Of a DNA stretch of 64,000 bases, positions 16,046 through 24,839 are shown in pieces. Origin of the DNA: Mariprofundus ferrinatatus (GTDB taxonomy: Bacteria; Pseudomonadota; Zetaproteobacteria; Mariprofundales; Mariprofundaceae); assembly GCF_002795825.1 (NCBI RefSeq), contig NZ_CP018800.1:930001-994000 (forward strand), given 5' to 3'. A program made the translations under genes and the position numbers. Position 1 is the first letter of the stretch. The number at the start of each line of letters is the position of its first letter. Below the pieces are notes generated by a model. The model was not told where the DNA came from. It searched no databases and was given only the letters and a program-made list of their open reading frames with translations.

Positions 16046-17260
16046 TTATTCGGTTTCCGAAGCGGACCCTTCATCGCCTTCACGCCACCAGAGGCGCAGC
16101 CCATCCCACTGCCTGCTTATCCAGGAGGCACGTTCAACACCGCGAGTGGCTACCATATCTACAGACTTGAGTACTTCCGCATTGTCGCGGTCAGTTCCGA
16201 ATACAGCATCGATAGTGCCAAGTTTTTCACCCTCTTTGATTGGTGCTTTCAGCGGTGCATCATAGCGGAGGCGGAAGGAGAGTGCGGATTCGTTGCCTTT
16301 GGGAACGGTAATCCAGATCGGATCTGCAGGCTTCAACCAGACTTCACCTTCAGTGCCTTCGAACACCTCAACCTGACGGCGAATGTCACGCTCGGAAGGG
16401 CGCAGTGTTACAAAGTTACGGAAGCTGAATTTCAGCAGCGTTTTGGTGTGTGCGGCGCGTGCCCGGTCAGAGCTGGTCCCGAACACAGCAGCCACAAAGC
16501 GGGTGGTGTCCTTTTCGGCAGAGCCGACAAGGCAGTAGCCAGCCTCTTCTGTGTGTCCGGTTTTAATACCATCGGCATCCGGGTAGCTCCAGAGCAGGCG
16601 GTTACGGTTGGGCTGGGTGCGACCATCGTAGGTGTATTCTCTCTCATTGAAGATTTCGTACATATCCGGAAAGTCACGCCAGAGTGCGGCACCCAGCTTT
16701 GCCATATCCATGGCTGAGCTGTAATGGCCCTCTTCAGGGAAGCCGGTGGCATTCACAAAATGACTGTCTTCGAGGCCCAGTTTCTTCGCCTTCTCGTTCA
16801 TGCGCTGGGCAAAGCCCGCTTCCGAGCCATCGATATGTTCCGCCAGAGCGATGCAGGCATCGTTTCCGGAAAGGGTGGCGATACCGTGTAAGACCTCTTT
16901 CACGGTTGGTGTCAGGCGCGGCTCAAGGAACATGGTGCTGCCACCGATCTTCCACGCTTTTTGACTGACAGTAATGCGGGTGTTCAGGTCCAGGCGTCCG
17001 AGTTTGATCTCTTCAAAGGCGAGGTAGAGTGTCATCATCTTGGTCAGGCTTGCCGGTGGCAACTCCTGGTTGGCATTGTTGGCAGAGACCACCTGTCCCG
17101 AGCGTGCATCAATCACAGCCCAGGAGGTGGCATCAACTTGCGGTGCTTTTGGCCATGATACCGAAGCTGCCTCGGAGGCTGAGATCATCAGTACTGATGC
17201 TGCCAATATGGCGATCAATCCGTACACTCCTGTGATACGAAATAGAGTTCTGTTTACCAT
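16046..17260 (-). CDS. dacC: D-alanyl-D-alanine carboxypeptidase (PBP5/6 type)
   Basis: 404 residues from ATG 17260, which has GAGGAGA upstream (a longer frame from 17290 lacks this). Signal peptide of about 30 residues. Catalytic motifs: SLTK (S71, K74), SGN (129-131), and KTG in DGIKTGHTEEAG. A C-terminal PBP5-type beta domain and a terminal amphipathic/basic segment (near WDGLRLWWREGDEG) follow. It trims pentapeptides in periplasmic peptidoglycan. Whether the paralogue is dacA or dacC cannot be told from sequence. Its start overlaps the end of the pseudouridine synthase gene. Confidence 0.9.
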   Translation of the reverse strand: MVNRTLFRITGVYGLIAILAASVLMISASEAASVSWPKAPQVDATSWAVIDARSGQVVSANNANQELPPASLTKMMTLYLAFEEIKLGRLDLNTRITVSQKAWKIGGSTMFLEPRLTPTVKEVLHGIATLSGNDACIALAEHIDGSEAGFAQRMNEKAKKLGLEDSHFVNATGFPEEGHYSSAMDMAKLGAALWRDFPDMYEIFNEREYTYDGRTQPNRNRLLWSYPDADGIKTGHTEEAGYCLVGSAEKDTTRFVAAVFGTSSDRARAAHTKTLLKFSFRNFVTLRPSERDIRRQVEVFEGTEGEVWLKPADPIWITVPKGNESALSFRLRYDAPLKAPIKEGEKLGTIDAVFGTDRDNAEVLKSVDMVATRGVERASWISRQWDGLRLWWREGDEGSASETE

Positions 17261-18135
17261 TGCCAATTCTCCTCGGGTTGAGCTTCCCACGCTTCACTAC
17301 TTTTAAGGGCCGGTGCATCCAGGCGCAAATAGCGGGCGTGAAGCATAAGGCGTTTGTGTGCTTTGCCGCCGTAACGGACATCACCAAGAATGGGGCATCC
17401 TAATGCGGAAAGGTGGACACGCAATTGGTGAGTTCTACCAGTAACAGGGATCAGTTCAAGCAGCGCCCGGTTTCCGCGTCTTTCAATCACGCGTGCCTCA
17501 CTTTCACATGGGCGGCCTGATTCGGAAACATGGTAACATCCTCTGCTGTCCCTTTTTTTGTCGATGGCGAGTGTGATTGTCTTCTTATCCCAATCCGGAG
17601 CCGGTTCAGTGACTGCAAGATAGTGTTTGAAGGCCGCATCTTTCCAGTGTGACTGGATATGGTTGAGTTGACCGGGGTCGGACGAGAAAAGCATCAGGCC
17701 TGATGTGCCCCGATCGAGACGGTGAACAGGCCTGAGGTTTTCCGCCTCTCTGGGAGGCAAATTGAGGTGGCGGGCAAGCTCATCGGGCAGTGTGCCACGG
17801 CTACGGTGCAGGGCCTCCTGCGCATATTGCCCGCTCTTTTTGTTGATAAGATAGAGCGGCGGCCTCTGCCAGATCAGTTGCAAGGCTTCAAAAGGAACAA
17901 GCTGTTCATTCTCAAGCAGAACCACCCTGACAGTATCACCCGGTTTCAGAGTGCGTCCGGCCGTGCGGCAGCGCTTGCGATTGAGATATACACCACCCTC
18001 ATCAATGGCCCTGCGAATTCTGCGCCGTGAAAGGGGGAAGCATTCAGCCAGCGCCTGATCCAGTCGTTTACCCCGATGTTCGCTTCCAATAGTGGCGCGA
18101 AGATCCTGATAGTCGGATTGTGATGAATCCTTCAA
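17254..18135 (-). CDS. RluA-family pseudouridine synthase with S4 domain
   Basis: 293 residues. N-terminal S4 RNA-binding domain (RLDQALAECFPLSRRRIRRAI), then the catalytic domain with VHRLDRGTSGLMLF containing the nucleophilic Asp. GRTHQLRVHLSALGCPILGD is the conserved C-terminal motif. Target could be 23S rRNA (RluC/RluD-like) or tRNA; not distinguishable here. Overlaps LOG and dacC genes at its two ends. Confidence 0.9.
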   Translation of the reverse strand: MKDSSQSDYQDLRATIGSEHRGKRLDQALAECFPLSRRRIRRAIDEGGVYLNRKRCRTAGRTLKPGDTVRVVLLENEQLVPFEALQLIWQRPPLYLINKKSGQYAQEALHRSRGTLPDELARHLNLPPREAENLRPVHRLDRGTSGLMLFSSDPGQLNHIQSHWKDAAFKHYLAVTEPAPDWDKKTITLAIDKKRDSRGCYHVSESGRPCESEARVIERRGNRALLELIPVTGRTHQLRVHLSALGCPILGDVRYGGKAHKRLMLHARYLRLDAPALKSSEAWEAQPEENWQW

Positions 18136-18662
18136 CTGAACTGTTTCAGTGCCAGTAGCACATCCTCATGGTTATCGCAGATGCGAATGGATTCGAAGGC
18201 CCTGTCGGCAGAGAGAATCAGATTGTCCGACAGAGTGTCGATCACTGGTCTCCACATATCGCCGTATAGCAGCAGGGGACGTGGCTCAAGCACCCGGATG
18301 GCAAGCAGGTCCCAGGTCATGGCAACCTCCGCCAGTGTTCCCAGTCCACCCGGCAGCACAAGCCATGCCTGCGCCTCCTCGATGAGGGTTCCCATACGAT
18401 CGAAAAAGTTCCGGGACCTGATCTCTTCACTCAGGGTGTTGTTTGGCGGGGTAGGGAAACGTTCCAGCGTGATGCCGCGGATATGGCCACCGCCGGCATG
18501 AATGCCTTCAGAGAAGGCCGCCATCATACCCTGATGCCCGCCTGTCATCCCATCCCACCCTGATTCAGCGATGGATTTCGAGAGCCTAAGGACATCACCA
18601 TATTCGGTGCTGTCAGGGCCGAGGCGTGATGAGCCGAATGCGGTCAGGCGAGGTCTGGCCAT
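18132..18662 (-). CDS. LOG-family protein (TIGR00730-like Rossmann fold)
   Basis: About 176 residues from ATG 18662, one base from the stop of rlpA; an in-frame ATG at 18689 would overlap that gene. Motifs: TGGHQGMM and LPGGLGTLAEVAMTWDL, which contain the PGGxGTxxE signature. Family members include cytokinin-nucleotide phosphoribohydrolases and nucleotide 5'-monophosphate nucleosidases such as PpnN; whether this one is catalytic is not known. Cytosolic. Confidence 0.85.
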   Translation of the reverse strand: MARPRLTAFGSSRLGPDSTEYGDVLRLSKSIAESGWDGMTGGHQGMMAAFSEGIHAGGGHIRGITLERFPTPPNNTLSEEIRSRNFFDRMGTLIEEAQAWLVLPGGLGTLAEVAMTWDLLAIRVLEPRPLLLYGDMWRPVIDTLSDNLILSADRAFESIRICDNHEDVLLALKQFS

Positions 18663-18663
18663 G

Positions 18664-19512
18664 CTATTCAATGACCACCACAGCTTCACTGTAGCCGTTT
18701 TTCTGAAGGGAGATCATGGTTTCTTCAATTTGCTGCATGTCTATGAAAGGGCCAATACGAACCCGGTAGAGTTTTTGGTCCGCCACCTGTTTGGGGGCCA
18801 GGAATACAGAGGGGTACTTCGTCAGCAGGGAGTCACGCATGCGGTTGGCATTATCCTCGGAGCCGAAGGCGCCGAGCTGCACAAAGATGCCGGCACTGTT
18901 TTGTACAGCCGCTGCTTCATTTTTTTCCGCTGCTGGCGGTGTAAAAACGGGTGGCGGCGTAAGGGGAGGCGCCGCGACTACCGATGTGTCGGCTTGTGGA
19001 GGGGTGTTTGCCTCAATAACCGGACTCTGGTCCAGTGTCTGTACGCGCACCCTCGCAGTACCATTATGCATGTATCCAAGTGAGTTGGCAGCAGCATAGG
19101 AGAGATCGATCAGTCTATCTTTAACGAACGGGCCACGGTCGTTAACCCGTACGATGACGCTGCGGCCATTTTCCAGGTTGGTGACTCTTACCAGTGTCGG
19201 CAGCGGCAGTGTTTTATGGGCAGCCGAGAGTGTGTACATATCGTACCATTCCCCATTGGCTGTGCGCTTGCCGTGAAACGCATCCCCATACCATGAAGCG
19301 ATACCGGTTTCATCATATGCCGATACACTTTTCATCGGCGTGTACCAGCGGCCGGACACCTTGTAAGGGTTGCCGGTTTTATGAATGCCGCCTTTTCCAT
19401 CAGGCAGGGCAGGGGTGTCAGTCCTTGGGGACGGCGGGGCACCATCCGCTTTCTGTTTAGAGCAGCCTGAAACAACAGCTATCAGCAAGAGCGACAGAAT
19501 AAAGCTAATCAA
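18664..19512 (-). CDS. rlpA: RlpA septal-ring lipoprotein with SPOR domain
   Basis: 282 residues. Lipobox VVSGC near residue 17 marks a lipoprotein. The double-psi beta-barrel has ASWYGDAFHGKRTANGE and VRVNDRGPFVKDRLIDLSYAA, which carry the catalytic region of RlpA transglycosylases. A proline-rich linker precedes a C-terminal SPOR domain (IFVQLGAFGSEDNANR to VRIGPF) that binds denuded septal glycan. It starts 4 bases inside mltB, so two murein enzymes are coupled. Confidence 0.93.
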   Translation of the reverse strand: MISFILSLLLIAVVSGCSKQKADGAPPSPRTDTPALPDGKGGIHKTGNPYKVSGRWYTPMKSVSAYDETGIASWYGDAFHGKRTANGEWYDMYTLSAAHKTLPLPTLVRVTNLENGRSVIVRVNDRGPFVKDRLIDLSYAAANSLGYMHNGTARVRVQTLDQSPVIEANTPPQADTSVVAAPPLTPPPVFTPPAAEKNEAAAVQNSAGIFVQLGAFGSEDNANRMRDSLLTKYPSVFLAPKQVADQKLYRVRIGPFIDMQQIEETMISLQKNGYSEAVVVIE

Positions 19513-20579
19513 TCGACGGCGAATTTCTTTCTCTCCAGCATGGCAGCAATTTCTGTCACGGCCATGGCGTAATTATAGGATGAATTGTAGCGCATGATGA
19601 CCTGAAAATTGTAATGCACCAGCGCAAATTGCTTTCCATGCTTCGTCTGCATTTCAATAATGCTGACCTTGTCATCATCCTGCCAGGGCAACGGAATCGG
19701 ATCGAAGAGCTTTGGCATGGTTTTGCGCAATTCTGCCAGAGTGACCCACTTCTCCAGTTTGCCTTTCGCCTGTTTGCGCCACTCTGTTGTCAGCTTTGTG
19801 CCGGCAGGCAGCCAGTAAGCCGAGGGTCGTCCATGCTGCCAGCCATGCTCCCTGAAGTAGTTGGCAACACTGGCAATAATGTCGGGCTTGGAATCGAATA
19901 CATTTCGAACACCATCGCCATCCTCATCCACGGCATAATCGCGGAATGATGTCGGGATAAACTGAATGGCACCGAAGGCACCAGCGTAGGATCCCTTCAG
20001 CTCATCCAGTTTGAGATGATCCTGAAGACTTATCTGGATGATGGCGCCCAGCTGTTGGCGGAAGAACTTGGCACGACGCGGGAAACCGGTGGAGAGGGTG
20101 TATAGGGAGTCGAGCACAGGTCGGCTGCCGTGTATTTCTCCGAACTTGGTCTCAATACCCAGAATGGCGGCAACAATGACAGAATCCACCCGGTATTTAT
20201 TCTCTATGGCAGTGAAGTGTTTGTGATTCTCTTTAAGATAAGCCCGCCCTTTTTCCTGCATGCTCTCTTTGACGAATAGGGGGCGGTACTTCAGGTAGGG
20301 TTCTGCTTCCCATTGGCGATTCATTCGTTCAATGATTTGCGGACGGAACGTGGCCGGTGCAATGATTGAACGTATGACATCGGCTTTGATGCCGGTTTCA
20401 GACGCAAGTTGGAGTGCCAGTTCTTCCCTGGATGTGTGTTGCTTGCCATCCGGCTTTTTGTCTGCGGCCTGTAGCTGAAACGGAAGCATAAGAATCGTGA
20501 GCCAAACCAGCATGAGTGACCTGATCAGGCACTTAAACGGGTGGCTCTGAAGTGTTGCGCAGGAGTGTCTGGAGTTCAT
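19509..20579 (-). CDS. mltB: Lytic murein transglycosylase B
   Basis: 356 residues with an N-terminal hydrophobic signal segment ending near LQAAD and no clear lipobox, so probably a soluble periplasmic form. The catalytic Glu lies in AILGIETKFGE; AGAFGAIQFIPTSF and DEDGDGVRNVFD are the typical following motifs, with GWQHGRP after. It cleaves the MurNAc-GlcNAc bond forming 1,6-anhydro ends. The ATG (20579) is only a few bases from the right end of the IS element, and no good ribosome site precedes it, so the insertion may have changed its expression. Confidence 0.9.
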   Translation of the reverse strand: MNSRHSCATLQSHPFKCLIRSLMLVWLTILMLPFQLQAADKKPDGKQHTSREELALQLASETGIKADVIRSIIAPATFRPQIIERMNRQWEAEPYLKYRPLFVKESMQEKGRAYLKENHKHFTAIENKYRVDSVIVAAILGIETKFGEIHGSRPVLDSLYTLSTGFPRRAKFFRQQLGAIIQISLQDHLKLDELKGSYAGAFGAIQFIPTSFRDYAVDEDGDGVRNVFDSKPDIIASVANYFREHGWQHGRPSAYWLPAGTKLTTEWRKQAKGKLEKWVTLAELRKTMPKLFDPIPLPWQDDDKVSIIEMQTKHGKQFALVHYNFQVIMRYNSSYNYAMAVTEIAAMLERKKFAVD

Positions 20580-20581
20580 GC

Positions 20582-20780
20582 ATGAATGGTAGCGGTAAAT
20601 AACCCCTGACTAAAGTCAGAGGCTTTATTCTCAAGCGTCAATGCCACTTGGAACATCAGGCGTATTTACGAACGCCTTCGATAGCGGGATGCCACTACCG
20701 ATCCGGGCAAGGTTTCGACTTGCATTCAAGTCGGCATGCGCCCGGAGACCACACAAGCACTCGAAACGATGTCGATCTCT
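20582..20780 (-). ncRNA. Candidate omega RNA (reRNA) of TnpB
   Basis: In IS605 elements the guide RNA spans the 3' end of tnpB and the right end and runs into flanking DNA. By position it would come from about 20780 down to 20582 on the minus strand and include the right-end hairpin. The guide would be the flank just beyond 20582, which contains the mltB start codon. This is inferred from family rules; the RNA fold was not computed and the 5' limit is a guess. Confidence 0.35.
20606..20619. repeat. Right-end subterminal hairpin of the IS605 element
   Basis: CTGAC, loop TAAA, GTCAG: a 5-bp stem beyond the tnpB stop. The matching left-end hairpin at 22222-22235 is related in loop layout. Confidence 0.65.
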
Positions 20781-21755
20781 ATTACCAAGCGATCCACATG
20801 CTGAGCAGGTTTGACTGGTGTATGCTGGGTTGACGAACTCCACTGTTATGCCAACCGCTTCGGCCTTATACTGGATAAAGGTTTGAAGCTGTCGGAATGC
20901 CCATCGATGTAGCCTGGTGCGCACACGTTTTCCTGCTTTGATGTTATCCCTGATGTGGTTGAGATCTTCCATCGTGATTTTGGATGCGCCAGTTTTCTGC
21001 GCTTCCTGGACGATGGATTTACTTGTTTCGTGATTGATGTGCTTCACACGCCGCTGTTCTTTGCCAGAGACCTGCCGGAGCTTCTGTTTGGCGCTCCGAC
21101 TGCCGTTGGACTGCAAACGACGACGCAAGGCAAGGTGCTTGTCGCGCCTGTGGCGCAAATCTCCGCCGCCATAGACCTTGCCAATACTGGTGGCGGCGAG
21201 ATTGTTTTCACCGACATCGACCCCCACGACTGGGCCGGATGTCAGTTTTTCAGTGTCCTCCTTTTCAACAACGAGGTTGAAGTACCATTTGCCTTTCCGG
21301 CAGATAAGCTCTGCTTCTTTCGGCATTCCACTGCGTAGCATCTCGTGCTGGTGTTGCCCCATAATCATTGGGACGGAAATCCTGCCTCCGAGAGTATATA
21401 GAGATACCATGTCACCCTTAATCGTATAGGTTCGCTTATCGAAGTGGATACTGGATTTCTTGAATCCGATGATCGGAACCGGCTTATCCTTGCGGATGCG
21501 GCCAAGCTCTTTCTGGGCCTTGTATGCTTTGCAGACCGAATAGATCGCGTTACACACCATCTGTGACCCCAGTGGCGTCGTTGATCTCAACAACGTATAT
21601 GCAAGAGCGTGAAGAGCTACCCGGTTCCAGCAACGGTGATCAGAAGCCACAGGGACGAGCTTATTGCATGCATCCACGTATGCGCTCTGCAGATCGCGAA
21701 GCGAGGCCGACTGTTCTGCTGTCACGTCCAGTTTAATTGATGCAGTGCGCATCAT
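20631..21755 (-). CDS. tnpB: TnpB, RNA-guided RuvC-like nuclease of IS605 element
   Basis: 374 residues, a usual TnpB length. The RuvC-like triad is complete: D180 (GVDVGENN), E263 (TMEDL) and D342 (HADLNASRN). The zinc ribbon has C317, C320, C333 and C335, split by the usual variable loop. An N-terminal helix-turn-helix/OB-like region precedes it. Known TnpB proteins cut DNA next to a target-adjacent motif using a guide from the right end, and help keep the element after excision. It starts 3 bases after tnpA ends, so it is probably co-transcribed. Confidence 0.92.
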   Translation of the reverse strand: MMRTASIKLDVTAEQSASLRDLQSAYVDACNKLVPVASDHRCWNRVALHALAYTLLRSTTPLGSQMVCNAIYSVCKAYKAQKELGRIRKDKPVPIIGFKKSSIHFDKRTYTIKGDMVSLYTLGGRISVPMIMGQHQHEMLRSGMPKEAELICRKGKWYFNLVVEKEDTEKLTSGPVVGVDVGENNLAATSIGKVYGGGDLRHRRDKHLALRRRLQSNGSRSAKQKLRQVSGKEQRRVKHINHETSKSIVQEAQKTGASKITMEDLNHIRDNIKAGKRVRTRLHRWAFRQLQTFIQYKAEAVGITVEFVNPAYTSQTCSACGSLGNRDRHRFECLCGLRAHADLNASRNLARIGSGIPLSKAFVNTPDVPSGIDA

Positions 21756-21758
21756 GAT

Positions 21759-22172
21759 TCAGCGCCTTTTGGTGACATGCTCTGTGCGCTCAATGTAGTG
21801 ACGTATGGTTTCAGCACTGACATTGCCTGCTGTTCCAACATAGTAGGATGGAGACCATAGGCTGCCTCCCCATAGCCGTTGTTTTAATTCGGGAAACTCG
21901 GTGAAAAGCTTTCGCGCCGATGCCCCTTTGAGAATCTTGATGGCGTCAGCTACGGCGACGGCCGGCGGAATCGTCAAAAACAGATGGATGTGATCAGGCT
22001 GTATTTCCTTTGCGATGACGGACCAACCTCGATCCTGGCATATCGCATCCAGAATACGCTCTGCTCCTGCTGCAACATCACCCACAAGAACATCATGACG
22101 GTACTTTGGGCACCACACCGCATGGTATGCAATTTGATAGACACAATTCCTGCTAAATAAGATATCAACCAC
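21759..22172 (-). CDS. tnpA: TnpA, HUH Y1 transposase of IS200/IS605 element
   Basis: 137 residues. The HUH motif is H61-I62-H63 (DHIHLF) and the catalytic tyrosine is Y126 in ETIRHYIERT, both present. Such enzymes cut and join single-stranded DNA at the ends recognised through hairpins, often during replication. The reading frame is full length, starting with a GTG at 22172. No frameshift or internal stop is visible. Confidence 0.93.
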   Translation of the reverse strand: MVDILFSRNCVYQIAYHAVWCPKYRHDVLVGDVAAGAERILDAICQDRGWSVIAKEIQPDHIHLFLTIPPAVAVADAIKILKGASARKLFTEFPELKQRLWGGSLWSPSYYVGTAGNVSAETIRHYIERTEHVTKRR

Positions 22173-22221
22173 AAGTCACATGGTATTAAAAACACCACTC
22201 AGCGCAAGTGCAATTCCTCCC

Positions 22222-22235
22222 GCGACTGAAGTCGC
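22222..22235. repeat. Left-end subterminal hairpin of the IS605 element
   Basis: GCGAC, loop TGAA, GTCGC: a 5-bp stem about 20 bases inside the inferred left boundary, between it and tnpA. Confidence 0.65.
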
Positions 22236-22396
22236 AGGTTTCCTTGCACAGTTCTATGAATGGTGGCAACAGGTAGTGGTAATCCGGAGCGTTGCTGACA
22301 ACTGATTAAGGCTCTCAGGGTTCACTGAGAACAAAGGTTAAAACAGTTTGGTGTATTGAATCATTCCGGATTTGTTTGCATTGAATCCGCCCGACT

Positions 22397-23074
22397 TTAA
22401 AAAACGAATTCGCGTTTTACCGGAACACCTTCCATATCCTGCAGCAGGGTTTCGAACATGGTGGTTTCCTGCCAGGCCAGGCCTGCCTTACGGCGATGCA
22501 CCAGCGAGACAACCGGATTGCTGCCGATGAAGGCCATGATCTGGCCGCCCTCTTTTAGCAGAGCTTCGATATGGGGAGGTATCTCTTTAACAGCAGCTCC
22601 CAGTACAATGGCATCAAATGGCTGCTTCATTTCGGCAAGCGAAGCAATGGCTTCAGCATCCATTGCATTGACCTGCACGATGGTGGCGTTGTTAATGCCG
22701 TGGTTGCTGATATTTTCCTGTGAGAGATCAGCAAGGGGGGCGTGGATTTCACAGCCGACCACTTCAGCAGCCTGCATGGCCAGCATCGTGGTCAGAAAAC
22801 CGGTGCCTGTTCCAATCTCAAGAACGCGTTCCCCACCTTCAAGCATCAGGGTTTGCATAATCATCGCTTCCTGAAGTGGCGTTAACATCTCCTGATCACA
22901 TGGAAGGGGGACATGTCCCTCCATGTAGGCAAGGCTGCGCACCTCCTTGGGCACGAAGTTTTCTCTCGGCATGGATTCGATCAGATCAAGTGTAGCCGGA
23001 TCAAGCACCTTGCAGCAGCGGATCTGGTACTCGACCATGTTACGTCGTGCGGACTGGAAGTCTGTGGCGGTCAT
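22397..23074 (-). CDS. pcm: Protein-L-isoaspartate O-methyltransferase
   Basis: 225 residues from ATG 23074, chosen because GAGGGGAG lies just upstream; an N-terminal extension to 23284 lacks support and reads like random sequence. SAM fold with VLEIGTGTGFLTTMLA (motif I), preceded by ENFVPKEV and HVPLPCDQEMLTPLQEAMIMQ, which fit Pcm. It repairs or marks isoaspartyl residues in the cytosol. Last gene before the IS insertion in a minus-strand series that begins at rlmN. Confidence 0.88.
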   Translation of the reverse strand: MTATDFQSARRNMVEYQIRCCKVLDPATLDLIESMPRENFVPKEVRSLAYMEGHVPLPCDQEMLTPLQEAMIMQTLMLEGGERVLEIGTGTGFLTTMLAMQAAEVVGCEIHAPLADLSQENISNHGINNATIVQVNAMDAEAIASLAEMKQPFDAIVLGAAVKEIPPHIEALLKEGGQIMAFIGSNPVVSLVHRRKAGLAWQETTMFETLLQDMEGVPVKREFVF

Positions 23075-23160
23075 AAAAGCTCCCCTCGTAGCGTTTATCG
23101 AAGGTCCAGCAATATGCAGCAGGCGGGTAAAAATGGCAAGGTTGTTTTGATGCTGTTTTC

Positions 23161-24060
23161 TTACCTGATATTGAAGTGATAGTCGCGCAGAACCTTTTTT
23201 CCGGCACCAAGAGTTCCTGTTTCTGCGGTCACATTGCCATCCACGGAGATGCGAAGGGCCGGAGCATTTCCGCAGGTGATCCATACCGATTCAGAAGCCA
23301 CCTCTATGCTCGTATGGTGCCCCTGCTTGAGTAGCACCTCTTTGCGCAGAGATCCTTTCTTAAGGCCGGTCTCATCGGGTGCATAAACCTGAAGCCAGAC
23401 ATCGCCATTGACCGCCTCAAAGCGGTAGATGTGCACTGCAACAGGCTGTACAGGTGCCTTCCCGGCAGCCGTGGATTCACTACCCTTACTGGCCACCAGA
23501 TTTACAATAATGGCGGGGGTCTCTGTTTTTTCGCCTTCCGGAAGCATGGCAACATTGCCAGCAGACTCATCCTGTCCGACATTCGGCAGGTGATCGGTGG
23601 CCGGCTGTTCTCTCTGTTCGGGGTAGAGAGGAATATCTTCAGCGATGTCAAAGTCCGCCTTGCTGCTGTTTAGAATATTAAAAAGGATAAATAGCAGGAT
23701 GAACGCGATGCCGGCTACCCATGCCCATTTCCTTGATGGGGCAACGGCCGGGTCAGGAAAGGTGAGCGGCTTGGTCAGCTTATACTGGTCGTTTTTAAGC
23801 AGTTCGAGTTCATGGCTGATATCGACCTGAAGGTATTTGCTGTACTGGCGCAAAAAACCCAATGCATAGACTTCATCAGGGAGCTGTTGCCAGTTGCCCG
23901 ATTCAAGTGCTTGCAGATTGTTTTTGCTCAGCTTCAGAATGCGGGCTGGCGCATCAATGCCATCTCCACGGGCCTCCCTTGCTTCGTAGAGTTTCCTGCC
24001 AATCCTGTCGAGCAGATCCTGACGTTGCATGTTGCCGCTTTCGGTTGCTGTGTCGTCCAT
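23161..24060 (-). CDS. rodZ: RodZ-like cytoskeletal membrane protein with HTH and DUF4115
   Basis: 299 residues from ATG 24060 (a start at 24096 has no ribosome site). N-terminal HTH_25-type helix-turn-helix (residues about 12-80), a basic stretch, one membrane span (WVAGIAFILLFILFNIL, near residue 140), then a linker and a C-terminal DUF4115 beta domain. RodZ links MreB to the wall-synthesis machinery for rod shape. Order rlmN, (mtnP), pilF, rodZ follows the well-known gammaproteobacterial arrangement, which supports the name. Confidence 0.85.
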   Translation of the reverse strand: MDDTATESGNMQRQDLLDRIGRKLYEAREARGDGIDAPARILKLSKNNLQALESGNWQQLPDEVYALGFLRQYSKYLQVDISHELELLKNDQYKLTKPLTFPDPAVAPSRKWAWVAGIAFILLFILFNILNSSKADFDIAEDIPLYPEQREQPATDHLPNVGQDESAGNVAMLPEGEKTETPAIIVNLVASKGSESTAAGKAPVQPVAVHIYRFEAVNGDVWLQVYAPDETGLKKGSLRKEVLLKQGHHTSIEVASESVWITCGNAPALRISVDGNVTAETGTLGAGKKVLRDYHFNIR

Positions 24061-24062
24061 GA

Positions 24063-24839
24063 TTACTTCAGCTGAGCCAACTCGTCCATTGCCCATGCTT
24101 TATCTAGAGCGGAAGTGGCATTGTGGTTGAACTCTTTGAGCATGAGGCGTGCCTGGGTGGTTTCACCCTGTTGTTTCAGAAGGGCAAGCAAGCCTTCAAC
24201 GATAGCCCGGTTGCTGTTGTTTCTGCTGTAGAGGGCCCGATACAGTAATATCGCTTCATTGGTGCGATTCTCTTTCGCATAGGCCTTGGCGATACGCATT
24301 TCAGGCAGGATGCTGCCCGGGCTGAATATCTGTGCCTGACGGTATGCCTGTATTGCCAAGGAATATTTATTCTGGCCGAGCAGGGCATCGCCGAGATTAA
24401 TGAAGGCCAGGTCCTGATTAGGGTAGCGGGGGTCTTCGAGTGCCCCGATTGCCATCTTCTCTGCTTCAGGGAAACGCTGAAGTTTATTCAGCAGGTTAGC
24501 GTAATTGTTTTTTGTTGCCGATCCGGCGCCATATCTCAGGGCGCGCTTGTAATGTGCCTCTGCTTTGTCCAAATCCCCGCGCAGCAACCATGCGTAGGCA
24601 AGCACATCCAGAACCTCGGGCTGGTTGGGATGAAGCTTGTCCGCTTTCATCAGCTCTTCAAACGCCTTGGGCAGCATTCCCTTGATCAGCGCATCTTTAC
24701 CCAGCTGATAGTGAGTCGCGGCCAGTTTGTGCTCTTGGGCCTCATGCTTCTGACTGCTGGCGCAACCACTCAGGAGGATTGCAAACAGGCAGAACAGGAT
24801 TACCGTGAATCCGTTTCGAATATAACCTGCGCAATTCAT
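24063..24839 (-). CDS. pilF: PilF/PilW type IV pilus assembly lipoprotein with TPR repeats
   Basis: 258 residues. Lipobox LLSGC near residue 26, then six or so tetratricopeptide repeats beginning with HYQLGKDALIKGMLPKAFEEL. PilF is the pilotin that brings the secretin PilQ to the outer membrane. Placement between rlmN/mtnP and rodZ is the usual neighbourhood of pilF. Starts 4 bases inside the mtnP stop. No other pilus gene occurs in the window. Confidence 0.85.
   Translation of the reverse strand: MNCAGYIRNGFTVILFCLFAILLSGCASSQKHEAQEHKLAATHYQLGKDALIKGMLPKAFEELMKADKLHPNQPEVLDVLAYAWLLRGDLDKAEAHYKRALRYGAGSATKNNYANLLNKLQRFPEAEKMAIGALEDPRYPNQDLAFINLGDALLGQNKYSLAIQAYRQAQIFSPGSILPEMRIAKAYAKENRTNEAILLYRALYSRNNSNRAIVEGLLALLKQQGETTQARLMLKEFNHNATSALDKAWAMDELAQLK

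Larger units (their letters stand above)
20582..22255 (-). mobile_element. IS200/IS605-family insertion sequence (IS608/IS1341-like, tnpA-tnpB in tandem)
   Basis: About 1.67 kb carrying an intact HUH transposase and an intact TnpB, in the same orientation. Each end has a short imperfectly palindromic hairpin (20606-20619 and 22222-22235), as expected for this single-strand transposon family. Boundaries are inferred: on the minus strand the sequence ACCATTCAT is seen just before the left end and again at the right end, so TTCAT may be the target motif. No target duplication is expected for this family. Both proteins look complete, so the copy could be active. Confidence 0.75.

Noticed and set aside
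22310-22345. TCTCAG ... CTGAGA hairpin between pcm and the IS, as terminator
   Set aside because: Six-bp stem without a T-run on either strand; not enough to call.
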